Origin: Oscillospiraceae bacterium
GTDB lineage: Bacteria; Bacillota; Clostridia; Oscillospirales; Oscillospiraceae
NCBI GenBank assembly: GCA_031264545.1
Contig: JAISDV010000131.1
Location: forward strand, 1 to 15,057
Length of the DNA stretch: 15,057 nucleotides
Reading direction: 5' to 3'
Made by a program: the position numbers and the translations under genes. Below the pieces are notes generated by a model. The model saw only the letters and a program-made list of their open reading frames with translations, was not told where the DNA came from and ran no database searches. Within the stretch, counting starts at the first letter, position 1, and each line of letters starts with the position of its first letter. Positions 6,410-14,481 of this stretch are shown piece by piece.

Positions 6410-9046
6410 ATGCGCTTTTTAAAAAAAGGCGGCACACAGCTCCAGCAGCGGAAAAACGACAGTGAAAAGACTCTTCGCGCTTACGCTTTTCTCGAGCCGC
6501 CGGCTCTGTACGCGGCGCTTTCCTCCTCACCCGCCGGCCTGGACGCCGAGCAGGCGGAAAAGCGGCGGGAAAGATACGGCAGGAATGTTATCAGCTCCGG
6601 CAAGAGCAGGCGCGCACCGCGCCGGCTGCTGGCTGCGGCCGTCAACCCGTTCAATCTCGTGCTGTTCGTCATCGCCGTAATCACCTTCTTCACGGACGTT
6701 ATTTACGCACTGCGCCCCGATTATCTGACAGTCAGCATCATTCTGTCCCTGATTGCCCTGTCCGGCCTTACGGCGTTCATACAGGGCGAGCGCTCCAACG
6801 CGGCCGCGGAGAGGCTCTCGAAGCTGATCTCCAACAAGGCGGACGTCCTGCGGGACGGCAGGCTGCTGGTGCTCGCGATGGATGAAATCGTGCCCGGCGA
6901 CGTTGTGCGCTTATCGTCCGGGGACATGATCCCGGCGGACCTGCGTTTTCTGTCTACAAAGGACGCCTTTGTGGCGCAGGCGGCGCTGACCGGCGAATCC
7001 TATCCGGTCGAGAAATACGCGGATATCCGCTCAAAGCGGGACGACGCGCTGACAGACCTGAAAAATATCGGGTTTATGGGCTCCAATATGGTGAGCGGCA
7101 GCGCGACGGGAATCGTGCTGGCCACCAATAACGAAACCTATATCGGTTCCATGGCGAAGCCCCTCACCGGCGACCGGGCAAAAAACAGCTTTGAGCGCGG
7201 CGTCGATTCGGTCAGCGGCCTGCTCATCCGCCTGATGCTCGTCATGGTGCCCGTGATACTGCTCATCAACGGTCTGACCAAAGGGGATTGGGGCGGCGCG
7301 CTTCTGTTTGCCGTCACCATCGCGGTGGGGCTTACGCCCGAAATGCTGCCGGTCATTATGACGTCAACCTTAGCTAAAGGCGCGGTTTCCATGTCGAAGC
7401 ACCAGGTAATCGTCAAGACCCTGGGCGCGATACAGACCTTCGGGGAAATGGATATCCTGTGCACGGACAAAACCGGCACGCTGACAGAAGACAGGATCGT
7501 TCTGGAAAAATATATGAACGCGGCGGGCGAGGACGACACCCGGATCCTGCGGCACGCATACCTGAACAGCCACTTCCAGACCGGGCTGAAAAACCTGCTC
7601 GATCTGGCGATCATCAGGCGCGCGGCGGAAAACGGACTGGAGGACATTCTGCGCGCCTACACGCGCGTGGACGAAATTCCGTTCGATTTTTCCCGGCGCA
7701 GGATGAGCGTCGTTTTGGCGGACGAGAACGGCAAACGCCAGCTTGTCACCAAGGGCGCGGTCGACGAAATGCTCGCGATCTGTTCCTTTGTGGAATGGAA
7801 CGGCCGAATCCTCGAGATGACGGAAACGCTGCGGCGGCAGTTGCGGATAATCGACGCGCGGTACGGCGCCGACGGCCTGCGCATGATCGCCGTGGCGCAG
7901 AAAAACGAAGTGCCGGGCATCGAGGTGTTCGGCGTAAGCGACGAATGCGATATGGTTTTCATCGGGTTTGTGGGCTTTCTCGATCCGCCGAAGGCGAGCG
8001 CCGAAGCGGCGATCTCCGCCCTGCGCGAGCACGGCGTGCGCACAGTCGTGCTGACCGGGGACAGCGAGGGCGCGGCGCTCAAGGTCTGCGGCCGGGTGGG
8101 TGTGGACGCCGCGCATTACCTTTCCGGAAAGGACGTCGAGGCGATGGACGATCCGTCGCTGCTGGAGGCGGTGAAAACCTGTAACCTGTTCGCAAAGCTC
8201 TCGCCCTCGCAAAAGGAGCGGGTCGTCAGGGCGTTTCAAGCCAACGGGCACACCGTGGGCTATATGGGCGACGGCATTAACGATGCGCCGCCGCTGCGCC
8301 AGGCGGACGTGGGCATCTCCGTGGACTCGGCCGTCGATATCGCCAAGGAAACCGCCGACATCATTCTGCTGAAAAAGGATCTGACGGTGCTCGAAGAAGG
8401 CGTCCTCGAGGGCCGCAGGACCTTTGGCAACATCGTCAAGTATATTAAAACGGCGGCCTCCGGCAACTTCGGCAATATGATCTCGGTGATCGCGGCTTCC
8501 GTGTTCCTGCCGTTCCTGCCCATGCTGCCGGTACAGATCCTGACGCAAAACCTGCTGTGCGACTTTTCCCAAATGGGCATCCCCTTTGACCGCGTAGACA
8601 GGGAATACCTGCAAAAGCCGCGAAAATGGGAGACAGGATCTATCAAGGCCTTCATGGCGTTCATGGGGCCGCTGAGCTCGGTGTTTGACCTTCTGTGCTT
8701 CGCCGTCATGCGGCGGATTGCAGGCGCGGGCGAAGCGGCGGCGCCGGCGTTCCAATGCGGGTGGTTTGTATTCGGCACGGTATCGCAGGTCCTGGTTATC
8801 CACATGATACGCACCGCGCGGCTGCCCTTTATCCGGAGCCGGGCCGCCGGGCCGCTGGTTGTTTCGACCGCCCTTGTCGCCGCCGTCACGCTGCTGACGG
8901 GTTTCTCGGCCATCGCGGCGGGTCTGGATATGGCCGCGCTGCCGCTCGGCTTCGCGCCGTGGCTCATACTGCTGCTCATAGGCTATTGCCTGTCGACACA
9001 GGTGCTCAAGCGCCTTTATATCCGTCGCTTCGGAGAATGGCTGTAA
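6410..9046 (+). CDS. mgtA: Magnesium-importing P-type ATPase MgtA
   Basis: 878 residues, the usual length for P3B ATPases that bring Mg2+ into the cell by ATP hydrolysis. The actuator domain has TGES with Glu196. The fourth-helix motif is GLTPEMLP. The phosphorylation site is Asp353 in CTDKTGTLTED. The family-typical stretch AYLNSHFQTGLKNLLD follows. The hinge has VVLTGD and the P domain has GDGINDAPP with Asp621. About ten membrane segments are present, the last four to six after residue 680. The ATG at 6410 has AAAGGA at 6395-6400; an upstream in-frame TTG at 6359 lies in the terminator T tract and is not a credible start. The gene stands alone, with a terminator on each side. Regulation is probably by its leader in response to Mg2+. 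Confidence 0.95.
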   Translation: MRFLKKGGTQLQQRKNDSEKTLRAYAFLEPPALYAALSSSPAGLDAEQAEKRRERYGRNVISSGKSRRAPRRLLAAAVNPFNLVLFVIAVITFFTDVIYALRPDYLTVSIILSLIALSGLTAFIQGERSNAAAERLSKLISNKADVLRDGRLLVLAMDEIVPGDVVRLSSGDMIPADLRFLSTKDAFVAQAALTGESYPVEKYADIRSKRDDALTDLKNIGFMGSNMVSGSATGIVLATNNETYIGSMAKPLTGDRAKNSFERGVDSVSGLLIRLMLVMVPVILLINGLTKGDWGGALLFAVTIAVGLTPEMLPVIMTSTLAKGAVSMSKHQVIVKTLGAIQTFGEMDILCTDKTGTLTEDRIVLEKYMNAAGEDDTRILRHAYLNSHFQTGLKNLLDLAIIRRAAENGLEDILRAYTRVDEIPFDFSRRRMSVVLADENGKRQLVTKGAVDEMLAICSFVEWNGRILEMTETLRRQLRIIDARYGADGLRMIAVAQKNEVPGIEVFGVSDECDMVFIGFVGFLDPPKASAEAAISALREHGVRTVVLTGDSEGAALKVCGRVGVDAAHYLSGKDVEAMDDPSLLEAVKTCNLFAKLSPSQKERVVRAFQANGHTVGYMGDGINDAPPLRQADVGISVDSAVDIAKETADIILLKKDLTVLEEGVLEGRRTFGNIVKYIKTAASGNFGNMISVIAASVFLPFLPMLPVQILTQNLLCDFSQMGIPFDRVDREYLQKPRKWETGSIKAFMAFMGPLSSVFDLLCFAVMRRIAGAGEAAAPAFQCGWFVFGTVSQVLVIHMIRTARLPFIRSRAAGPLVVSTALVAAVTLLTGFSAIAAGLDMAALPLGFAPWLILLLIGYCLSTQVLKRLYIRRFGEWL

Positions 9047-9105
9047 AAACCTGAATTCACAGCGCGAAGCGGTGTCTGAGCGGCCGGTTTTCCGCCGTTC
9101 CGCGT

Positions 9106-9152
9106 CAAATTTTCTTGGAATACCCGGTGTGTTCCAAGAAAATTTGCTTTTT
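9106..9152 (+). terminator. Strong intrinsic terminator after mgtA
   Basis: A perfect 15-bp inverted repeat (9106-9120 with 9132-9146) encloses an 11-base loop and is followed by CTTTTT. It lies 60 bases after the mgtA stop and separates mgtA from the next gene. Confidence 0.9.
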
Positions 9153-9268
9153 CCGGCAAAAAAACGGCGCGCCTGTCCGGTATCTCTCGCCTGATAATCC
9201 GAAATGGGGTGATGTTTGCGACGCACGGAGTGCTTATCATTCAAGATAGTATCCGTTGGCGAATACAG

Positions 9269-9859
9269 ATGAAAAGAGTGGGGAGCATGGAACCGGCATA
9301 CAATGAATTTACGTTCGGCGAGAGTGTAAGAATCCTGAAAATGGCTTTCCCGCGATATTTCCGAAGCCACACGCTCAACGCGCAGTCCGGCGAAACGGCG
9401 GCGCTGCTGGCCCTGCTGGAAAAGGGCTGTATCAAATGCGGCAGTATCGGCTTCCGGCCGGAGAAAAACCCTTCGGCGCGCATACTGGCGGAGGCGGAGC
9501 GGCTGGCCGAGGTCCTGCATAAAAGCAGCTATATCCGCGCTTTCCGCAAGGTGCTGCATATATTTTCGGGCTATTGGATCGATTTGCTCAAAACAAAGAA
9601 CGGCGCGCTGTATTACCCGGAGCTGAAGCTGTTCGTATGCGTCGGCTACCTGACGCCGAAAGCCCTTCTGTCCCTTTTTGCGGAGCCGGACTGCGAGCAG
9701 GTGGCCATTTTTACCGCCATGGCCAAATGGGGGCGCAGGAACCACTACCTGCTGTTCAGGCGCGGCGCGGCCTGGGAGGAATTCAGGCGGTTCCTGGCCG
9801 GCGTGGCGCCGTCCCTTGCGGCGGCGGCCGCGCCGCGCGATTCCAAAACAAAAATGTGA
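9269..9859 (+). CDS. Hypothetical protein, family not recognised
   Basis: 196 residues from the ATG at 9269. Other in-frame starts are GTG 9209, ATG 9212 and ATG 9287; none has a well-placed ribosome-binding site, so the N-terminus is uncertain. It has no signal peptide and no clear membrane helix. The centre is basic and aromatic (SSYIRAFRKVLHIFSGYWIDLLK) and there is a CIKC pair near residue 53, too isolated to call a metal site. The C-terminus is Ala-rich. Length and codon use fit a real gene, and it fills the gap between the mgtA terminator and a convergent hairpin. I cannot assign a function. Confidence 0.6.
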   Translation: MKRVGSMEPAYNEFTFGESVRILKMAFPRYFRSHTLNAQSGETAALLALLEKGCIKCGSIGFRPEKNPSARILAEAERLAEVLHKSSYIRAFRKVLHIFSGYWIDLLKTKNGALYYPELKLFVCVGYLTPKALLSLFAEPDCEQVAIFTAMAKWGRRNHYLLFRRGAAWEEFRRFLAGVAPSLAAAAAPRDSKTKM

Positions 9860-9890
9860 GCCGCAGCCGGCAGCCGCCGGTTTGCGGCTC
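9858..9890 (-). terminator. Terminator hairpin between convergent genes
   Basis: GAGCCGCA at 9858-9865 pairs with TGCGGCTC at 9883-9890, and an inner CCGG/CCGG pair strengthens the stem. It overlaps the stop codons of both flanking genes. On the minus strand it is followed by ACATTTTTGTTTT, a good T-rich tail, so it should end the LuxR/membrane-protein operon; on the plus strand there is no T tract. Confidence 0.75.
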
Positions 9891-10711
9891 TATTCGTCCG
9901 GCGGCGCCCCCTTGCGCAGATCGACCGTAATCGCGCCTCTGTTATAGAGCCGCTTCGTACTGAAATAGGCGACTGGCAGGATCGCGATGATGACAAAGCC
10001 CTGCAGGACGCTCATGATGACGCCGTTGCCGGCCTGTCCCAAAAGCGTATCGAGATGCAGAAAGGCGCTGATCTGCGAATCGAAGCCCGTTAACAGCGCG
10101 ACTAAGACCGCGGGCAGGACCAGTCCTTTCAAGCGCCCGCGGGCGTATATGCCGCCGCCCAGATCATTTGTCAGCAGCATATTGACAAGCAGTGCGCCCA
10201 TTACGGCGGGGAAAAGATTGTTCGATGCGATTTTAACGGAGGGCAGGGCAAGGACAGGCTGGAGCGGCAGGGTCAGCGCAATGCCGAGCGCCACGATGAG
10301 CATCGTGACCAGGGAGGCGATACTGACCGCAACGGAAGCGATCACATCCGCTTCCACCGTGCCGGCCTCCACCGCCATTATCCTGAATACGACGTTGACG
10401 ACCGGGAGCTTCAGGTTGATCACCTCGCCCGTCATCAGCGTGAGGTATATGGCGCTTCCCAGTATCGGGGTATAGGAAAGCACCTCGAAAAGATTGGACG
10501 GCAGAAAAATGATCAGCAGGGGAATCGCCGCCTGAAGGATCTGGCCGACGCCCGGCAGCGCATCAAAATAGACGCCGAGGACGGTCGGCATCCCCAGCAT
10601 GATCAGCAGGGCGCCGATCATGCCGCCGCGTCCCAGCCTGTGCATTGAAGCGATATAGCGCGCGTTGTCCGGCTTTGAAGCGTTTTCGGCGGCTTTTTCA
10701 TTCTTCAGCAT
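9890..10711 (-). CDS. Multi-pass membrane protein, possible transporter subunit
   Basis: 273 residues. After a hydrophilic N-terminus (about 30 residues, KNEKAAENASKPDN) there are about seven hydrophobic segments, for example MIGALLIMLGMPTVLGV, AAIPLLIIFLPSN, LVTMLIVALGIALTL and IMSVLQGFVIIAILPVAYF. The loops carry LTNDLGGGIYARG, which looks like a conserved polar motif inside the membrane region. The ATG at 10711 has GGAGG at 10721-10725, nine bases upstream, and lies 14 bases after the DUF5058-like gene. The pair is likely to form one membrane complex. A substrate cannot be read from the sequence, and I do not recognise the family with confidence. Confidence 0.75.
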   Translation of the reverse strand: MLKNEKAAENASKPDNARYIASMHRLGRGGMIGALLIMLGMPTVLGVYFDALPGVGQILQAAIPLLIIFLPSNLFEVLSYTPILGSAIYLTLMTGEVINLKLPVVNVVFRIMAVEAGTVEADVIASVAVSIASLVTMLIVALGIALTLPLQPVLALPSVKIASNNLFPAVMGALLVNMLLTNDLGGGIYARGRLKGLVLPAVLVALLTGFDSQISAFLHLDTLLGQAGNGVIMSVLQGFVIIAILPVAYFSTKRLYNRGAITVDLRKGAPPDE

Positions 10712-10725
10712 CGCGCGTATCCTCC

Positions 10726-11439
10726 TTATACAAGCAGGCGATCCCACAAAACGGACAGTACCATTGCGACAAAGGTGCTGATGGTAAAGGCGAACCCGCC
10801 CAGCCAGCCGGCACGCGGTTTTCCGGCCAGCCATTTCATGCCGGACATGAGCGCCGCGCCCGTCACAAGCGTCAGCAGGGCGGCGGAAAGCCGGAACAGC
10901 ATGGGAACAGTGAAAACGAGCAGGACGGCCGCGATATAAGTGCTCACGCCAAGGGCGCCCCATCTCCAGTCCTTTTCCCGGATCCTGAACGTACCCTGGT
11001 GTACGCGTTTCGAGAGCAGGGGCGCCAGTACCATCCCCCCCATGATACCGATGGCCATGACATACATAACCAGAATAAAGTCGGTCCCGGAGGCGGTGCC
11101 GGGAGACGCGGCGGAGGCGCCGGACGTGCTCAGCGCCATATTGGCGGCCATGATCTCATAGGCGGTGTTACCGATGACGGACAGACGCCACCAGGAGAGC
11201 GGGATGCCCAGCATGGGCGCGAGAAGCAGGAAGCCGATCAACACGGTGACCGCGGGAACAAGCGTGCAGGAGACCGCAATCCTGACGACCCGCCGTAGCT
11301 GTTCTTTTGTGAAGCCCAGCTTGCGCGCGTGCCGCAGGGCGCGGCGCAGAACGGCGGCGGTAAAAGCCAGGACGAATAAAATGCCGGCCGCCACGACCAC
11401 ATAGGTCAGCCAATGCTCGGATACCGCATAATAAGACAC
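10726..11439 (-). CDS. DUF5058-like membrane protein
   Basis: 237 residues with about six membrane helices. The segment SCTLVPAVTVLIGFLLLAP followed by WWRLSVIGNTAYEIMAAN resembles what I recall of the DUF5058 family of Firmicutes; its biochemical role is not known. I chose GTG 11439 because GGAGG at 11448-11452 is eight bases upstream of it; the TTG at 11445 would leave only two bases. The gene lies 49 bases after the LuxR-type regulator and 14 bases before another membrane protein on the same strand, so the regulator probably controls, and is co-transcribed with, a two-component transporter or permease. Confidence 0.8.
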   Translation of the reverse strand: MSYYAVSEHWLTYVVVAAGILFVLAFTAAVLRRALRHARKLGFTKEQLRRVVRIAVSCTLVPAVTVLIGFLLLAPMLGIPLSWWRLSVIGNTAYEIMAANMALSTSGASAASPGTASGTDFILVMYVMAIGIMGGMVLAPLLSKRVHQGTFRIREKDWRWGALGVSTYIAAVLLVFTVPMLFRLSAALLTLVTGAALMSGMKWLAGKPRAGWLGGFAFTISTFVAMVLSVLWDRLLV

Positions 11440-11488
11440 GATCAAACCCTCCTTTTTCAGAGCTTGTATCCACAGCGGGGAATGCCGG

Positions 11489-14053
11489 TTACTCCACCAG
11501 CTTGAACCTGGCTGCGATCCATATGGTTTCCGCGGTATTCTGCGTTCCGAGCTTCGTGTAGACGGATTGGATCAGCGTCTTGACCGTACTCAGGGAAATG
11601 GTGCGGTTGCAGGCAATCTCCGTTCGGGACAGTCCGTGGCACAGATCCGTCAAAATTTCCTTCTCCCTGTTCGACAGGGTGTAGGCCTTGTCGTTGAGGC
11701 GGTGAAAGATCCGGTATTCGGAAATCATGTAGCTCAGGGTCTTCGCATAGGTGGAGGACTTTTTGTGCGTTGTTTCCAGCCACAGCCGCGGTATGCCGCA
11801 GCCCGGCGCCTTCATGGCGGCGGCCGTCAGGGTCCGCATGTCCTTTCCCAGCTCGATGAACGGCATGTCCAGCTCGTCGGGCGCGGAGATCTGGTAAGCC
11901 TCCTGTAAAATCCGGACGGCCTCCTTTTTGTCGCCGGTGTGATATGTGCAGACGGCCCGCAGCGTCAGCAGTTCCAGTTTACCCAGCAAGAAAGCCTCCA
12001 TGCCGTATTCGGTGTCCTGACCCTCGAGGGCCGCCAGGGCGGCGGGATACCGCCTCTCGGCAAAGCAGCACTTTGCCCGGACCAAATCCTCCATACTCTG
12101 CAGCATGGGGCTCAGCTCGCTTCTGTCAAAATCACTTTTCAGCCAGTCCGCGATCCGGTCGGTCTGCCTGATCTGCGCGAAGAACCAGCCCACGGTGATG
12201 TCATACAGCGTATAGCCGTTCAGAAATTCTTCGTTGTCAAGCTGCGCCTTCATCTGCTGCAGGATGTCGCGGACCCTTTCCGGATTTCCCTTGTGGATAT
12301 GGATCCTCAGCAAGAAAAACAAGGCCCGGTTCTCGGTCTGGAACTGCTCCGATTCTCTCGCCTTGCGCGTTGCCTGATAGGCCAGGCCCTCCGCTCTTTT
12401 TAAATTGGCCTTGAAATAGGCGACCTCACAGTCCGCAAGCTCCATCATCCCGTTCATCAGGCCGTTTTTATCCTCGATCGCGTAATTCGCATATCGGGAA
12501 AACCATTCGTTGCCCCACTCCAGCGCCCCTTTTTCCGCCGGATAGCCGGTTCTGGCTACGTAGGAGCTCACGAGCGCGCGCTCCCTGGGCCCCTTGACCA
12601 TACGCCCGCTCCGCAGGAAATACGCGTGTCCTTTTTCGAACAGGTCGGTATAATCGCGGATGTTGGTATGCAGGGCCGTAAAAAGTCCGATATAGCCTAA
12701 ATTCCAATAGCATTCCGACAGCAGCCAATCATTTTTCGGCGTGCCCGGCAGCGCTTCGTACTGCTCTATAATATCATACGCCTGCAAACGGGCGTCGTCA
12801 AACCGCGTGAGAGTCTGGAGCAGCTTATTTTTAACGATGTACAGCTCCACATGCTCCCGGAAGGCCTGCTCCGGGATCCTGTTCAGGACGTCGAGCAAAA
12901 AATCGGCGACCCGGCCCGGCGTCATCCGAACAAGCGTATAGGCGACCTCGGCAATGCCGCCGTAATTCCCGACCTTTTCATAATAAACGACGGCGTCCAG
13001 CTGATAACCGTTCCGGGCGCACCACCCGGCGGCCTTGGTGTAGATCTCCCGCTTTTCCGCATCGGAGAGCAGCTCCTGCTTTTGCTGCAGGTATGCGAAA
13101 AACAGATGATGGATCCGGTATTCGTTTGCGTAGGAATCATATCGGATCAGCGAGCTGATCGTCTGCATTTCGCCGATCAGGGCAGGGTCACGGGACAGCT
13201 CGGCCAAAAGCTCCGGCGACCAGTGGTCGATCAGCGACAGTCCGACCAGGAATTTTTGCAGGCGCTCGGAGGAATTCAGGAACACTTCAGCCTCGATCAG
13301 CTTGAAAATATTCGTTTTCATCGCTTCGAGCGCGCGGCTCTCCTCCAGCGTTCCGTTTTTGAGGGAAAGGCCCAGCAGGCAAATCGCGAAAACCCAGCCG
13401 TCGGTCTCGTCGTACATATCCGTTGCGGCCTGGGGCTCCAGCGTGATGCCCAGCAGCTTGAAATACCGGAACATCTCCTCTTTTTTAAAGCGCAGATCCG
13501 TTTCGTTGATTTGGAATACCAGCCCCTTGGCGAGCTGGCTGATAATATTGATCCGCGGCTCCATTCTGGAAAGGAGCACTACGGAGACGTTGGGAAGGCA
13601 CAGCGCGGACAGCCTTTCGACAAAGCGCAGAACAAGCCGGTTCTGGATCAGGTGAAAATCATCGAAGACAAAGATGTGCTTGCGGTTTGGGGAGAGCTCG
13701 CCCCGCAGGACAGCCAGGAACTGCTCGAACTGCCGCTCCGATTCGGGAAAACCGATGGGCACCAATTTTGACGCGAACGCTTTATTGCGCACCGAAATCG
13801 CTTTGATGAATTTATCCCAAAAGCTTTCTCCCATATTGTCGAGAAAAGAGAGCTGCAGCCAGATATCGGCCGCGCCGTACCCCTGCAAAAACGCGCTGAC
13901 CGCCTGCGTTTTCCCATAGCCCGCGCCTGCCACCACGGTGACCAAGGGGCTTTGCACAGCCTCGTCCAGCAGCCTGCATATGTCCGTCCTCAGCAGGCTC
14001 GGATGGTGACGCGGTGCGGCTGTTCCGTTATTCCTGAAAACGAAATCTTCCAC
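11489..14053 (-). CDS. Large MalT-like (LAL) LuxR-family transcriptional regulator
   Basis: 854 residues. ATP-dependent activator of the MalT/LAL type. The N-terminal NTPase has a Walker A GAGYGKT (Lys48) and a Walker B-like FVFDDFH (Asp131-Asp132). A winged region follows, with RYDSYANEYRIHHLFFAYL. Residues about 340-760 form TPR-like helical repeats that probably bind an inducer or partner. The last 64 residues are a LuxR helix-turn-helix (YTLSNREKEILTDLCHGLSRTEIA, SLSTVKTLIQSVYTKLGTQN). Start: GGAGG at 14062-14066 is eight bases before GTG 14053, a better fit than ATG 14068, whose own codons overlap that GGAGG. Its promoter has the 21-bp LytTR repeat, so it may be a second-tier regulator. 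Likely targets are the two membrane genes downstream. Confidence 0.9.
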   Translation of the reverse strand: MEDFVFRNNGTAAPRHHPSLLRTDICRLLDEAVQSPLVTVVAGAGYGKTQAVSAFLQGYGAADIWLQLSFLDNMGESFWDKFIKAISVRNKAFASKLVPIGFPESERQFEQFLAVLRGELSPNRKHIFVFDDFHLIQNRLVLRFVERLSALCLPNVSVVLLSRMEPRINIISQLAKGLVFQINETDLRFKKEEMFRYFKLLGITLEPQAATDMYDETDGWVFAICLLGLSLKNGTLEESRALEAMKTNIFKLIEAEVFLNSSERLQKFLVGLSLIDHWSPELLAELSRDPALIGEMQTISSLIRYDSYANEYRIHHLFFAYLQQKQELLSDAEKREIYTKAAGWCARNGYQLDAVVYYEKVGNYGGIAEVAYTLVRMTPGRVADFLLDVLNRIPEQAFREHVELYIVKNKLLQTLTRFDDARLQAYDIIEQYEALPGTPKNDWLLSECYWNLGYIGLFTALHTNIRDYTDLFEKGHAYFLRSGRMVKGPRERALVSSYVARTGYPAEKGALEWGNEWFSRYANYAIEDKNGLMNGMMELADCEVAYFKANLKRAEGLAYQATRKARESEQFQTENRALFFLLRIHIHKGNPERVRDILQQMKAQLDNEEFLNGYTLYDITVGWFFAQIRQTDRIADWLKSDFDRSELSPMLQSMEDLVRAKCCFAERRYPAALAALEGQDTEYGMEAFLLGKLELLTLRAVCTYHTGDKKEAVRILQEAYQISAPDELDMPFIELGKDMRTLTAAAMKAPGCGIPRLWLETTHKKSSTYAKTLSYMISEYRIFHRLNDKAYTLSNREKEILTDLCHGLSRTEIACNRTISLSTVKTLIQSVYTKLGTQNTAETIWIAARFKLVE

Positions 14054-14107
14054 ATCTGAACCCTCCATGCTGAAAAATACGACACGGAACACCGGCAAAC
14101 CAATATT

Positions 14108-14172
14108 ATTATACGAGTCATATCGACATTATAGAGTAATTTGTTCCGAATTATATAAAAATTGTAACGAAT
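14108..14172 (-). promoter_or_regulatory. LytTR-type operator and promoter of the LuxR operon
   Basis: Read on the minus strand, ATTCGTTACA (14172-14163) and ATTCGGAACA (14151-14142) start 21 bp apart. A 28-bp gap leads to a perfect TATAAT at 14113-14108. The -35 position is CTCTAT, far from consensus. The start point would be near 14101, about 48 bases before the GTG start at 14053; this position argues against the in-frame TTG at 14098 as the start. Another degenerate copy may lie at 14182-14191. Confidence 0.75.
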
Positions 14173-14271
14173 TATCGTGAATTACCCGATTATATGTCAA
14201 CTGTCTGCAAAAACAAGAAAAAAACCGGACATTTCCCAAAGTGAGAAAAAATATCCTAAACAATTATAATT

Positions 14272-14337
14272 ATTTAGAACAAATAATATATAACTTGGAA
14301 CATCACTTGTTTCTACATATGCCGATTCAACTAGAAT
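14272..14337 (+). promoter_or_regulatory. LytTR-type operator and promoter of the DivIVA-signal peptidase operon
   Basis: ATTTAGAACA (14272-14281) and ACTTGGAACA (14293-14302) start 21 bp apart. A 29-bp gap leads to TAGAAT at 14332-14337, with no good -35 box. The half-sites are more degenerate than at the other promoters, but order, spacing and distance to the -10 are the same. The start point would be near 14344, leaving a leader of about 138 bases that changes abruptly from A+T-rich to G+C-rich after 14360. The whole interval 14054-14481 holds this promoter, the divergent LuxR promoter and a tandem repeat; I see no gene in it. Confidence 0.6.
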
Positions 14338-14440
14338 ATACATGGCTTTGCCGATATTTCCCGCTTAACGCGAAGGCCCGCGCCGCGTCCCGGGCGGCTC
14401 CGGCGCTGCGCGCACGGCAGGGACAGCTCATAGCCGTAAA

Positions 14441-14460
14441 CAGATATAAACAGATATAAA
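14441..14460. repeat. Tandem duplication of a 10-mer (CAGATATAAA)
   Basis: Two exact adjacent copies lie in the leader just before the DivIVA-domain gene, ending about ten bases upstream of its ribosome-binding site. Copy number could vary by slippage and change the spacing in the leader. It does not alter a coding frame. Confidence 0.9.
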
Positions 14461-14481
14461 AAACGCGCGGGAGGGATAGGT

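Noticed and set aside
6158..6410. M-box or yybP-ykoY riboswitch upstream of mgtA
   Set aside because: The conserved sequence blocks I remember for both classes are not present; only the promoter, mini-ORF and terminator can be supported by eye.
7370..9745. A 791-codon open frame on the minus strand antisense to mgtA
   Set aside because: It is the shadow of a G+C-rich coding gene: the translation is low-complexity, rich in Arg, Gln and His, with no domain, while the plus strand encodes a complete MgtA.
14241..14459. A 72-codon plus-strand frame upstream of the DivIVA-domain gene
   Set aside because: It covers the inferred operator and -10 box, starts with GTG without a ribosome-binding site, and has an abrupt composition change in the middle.
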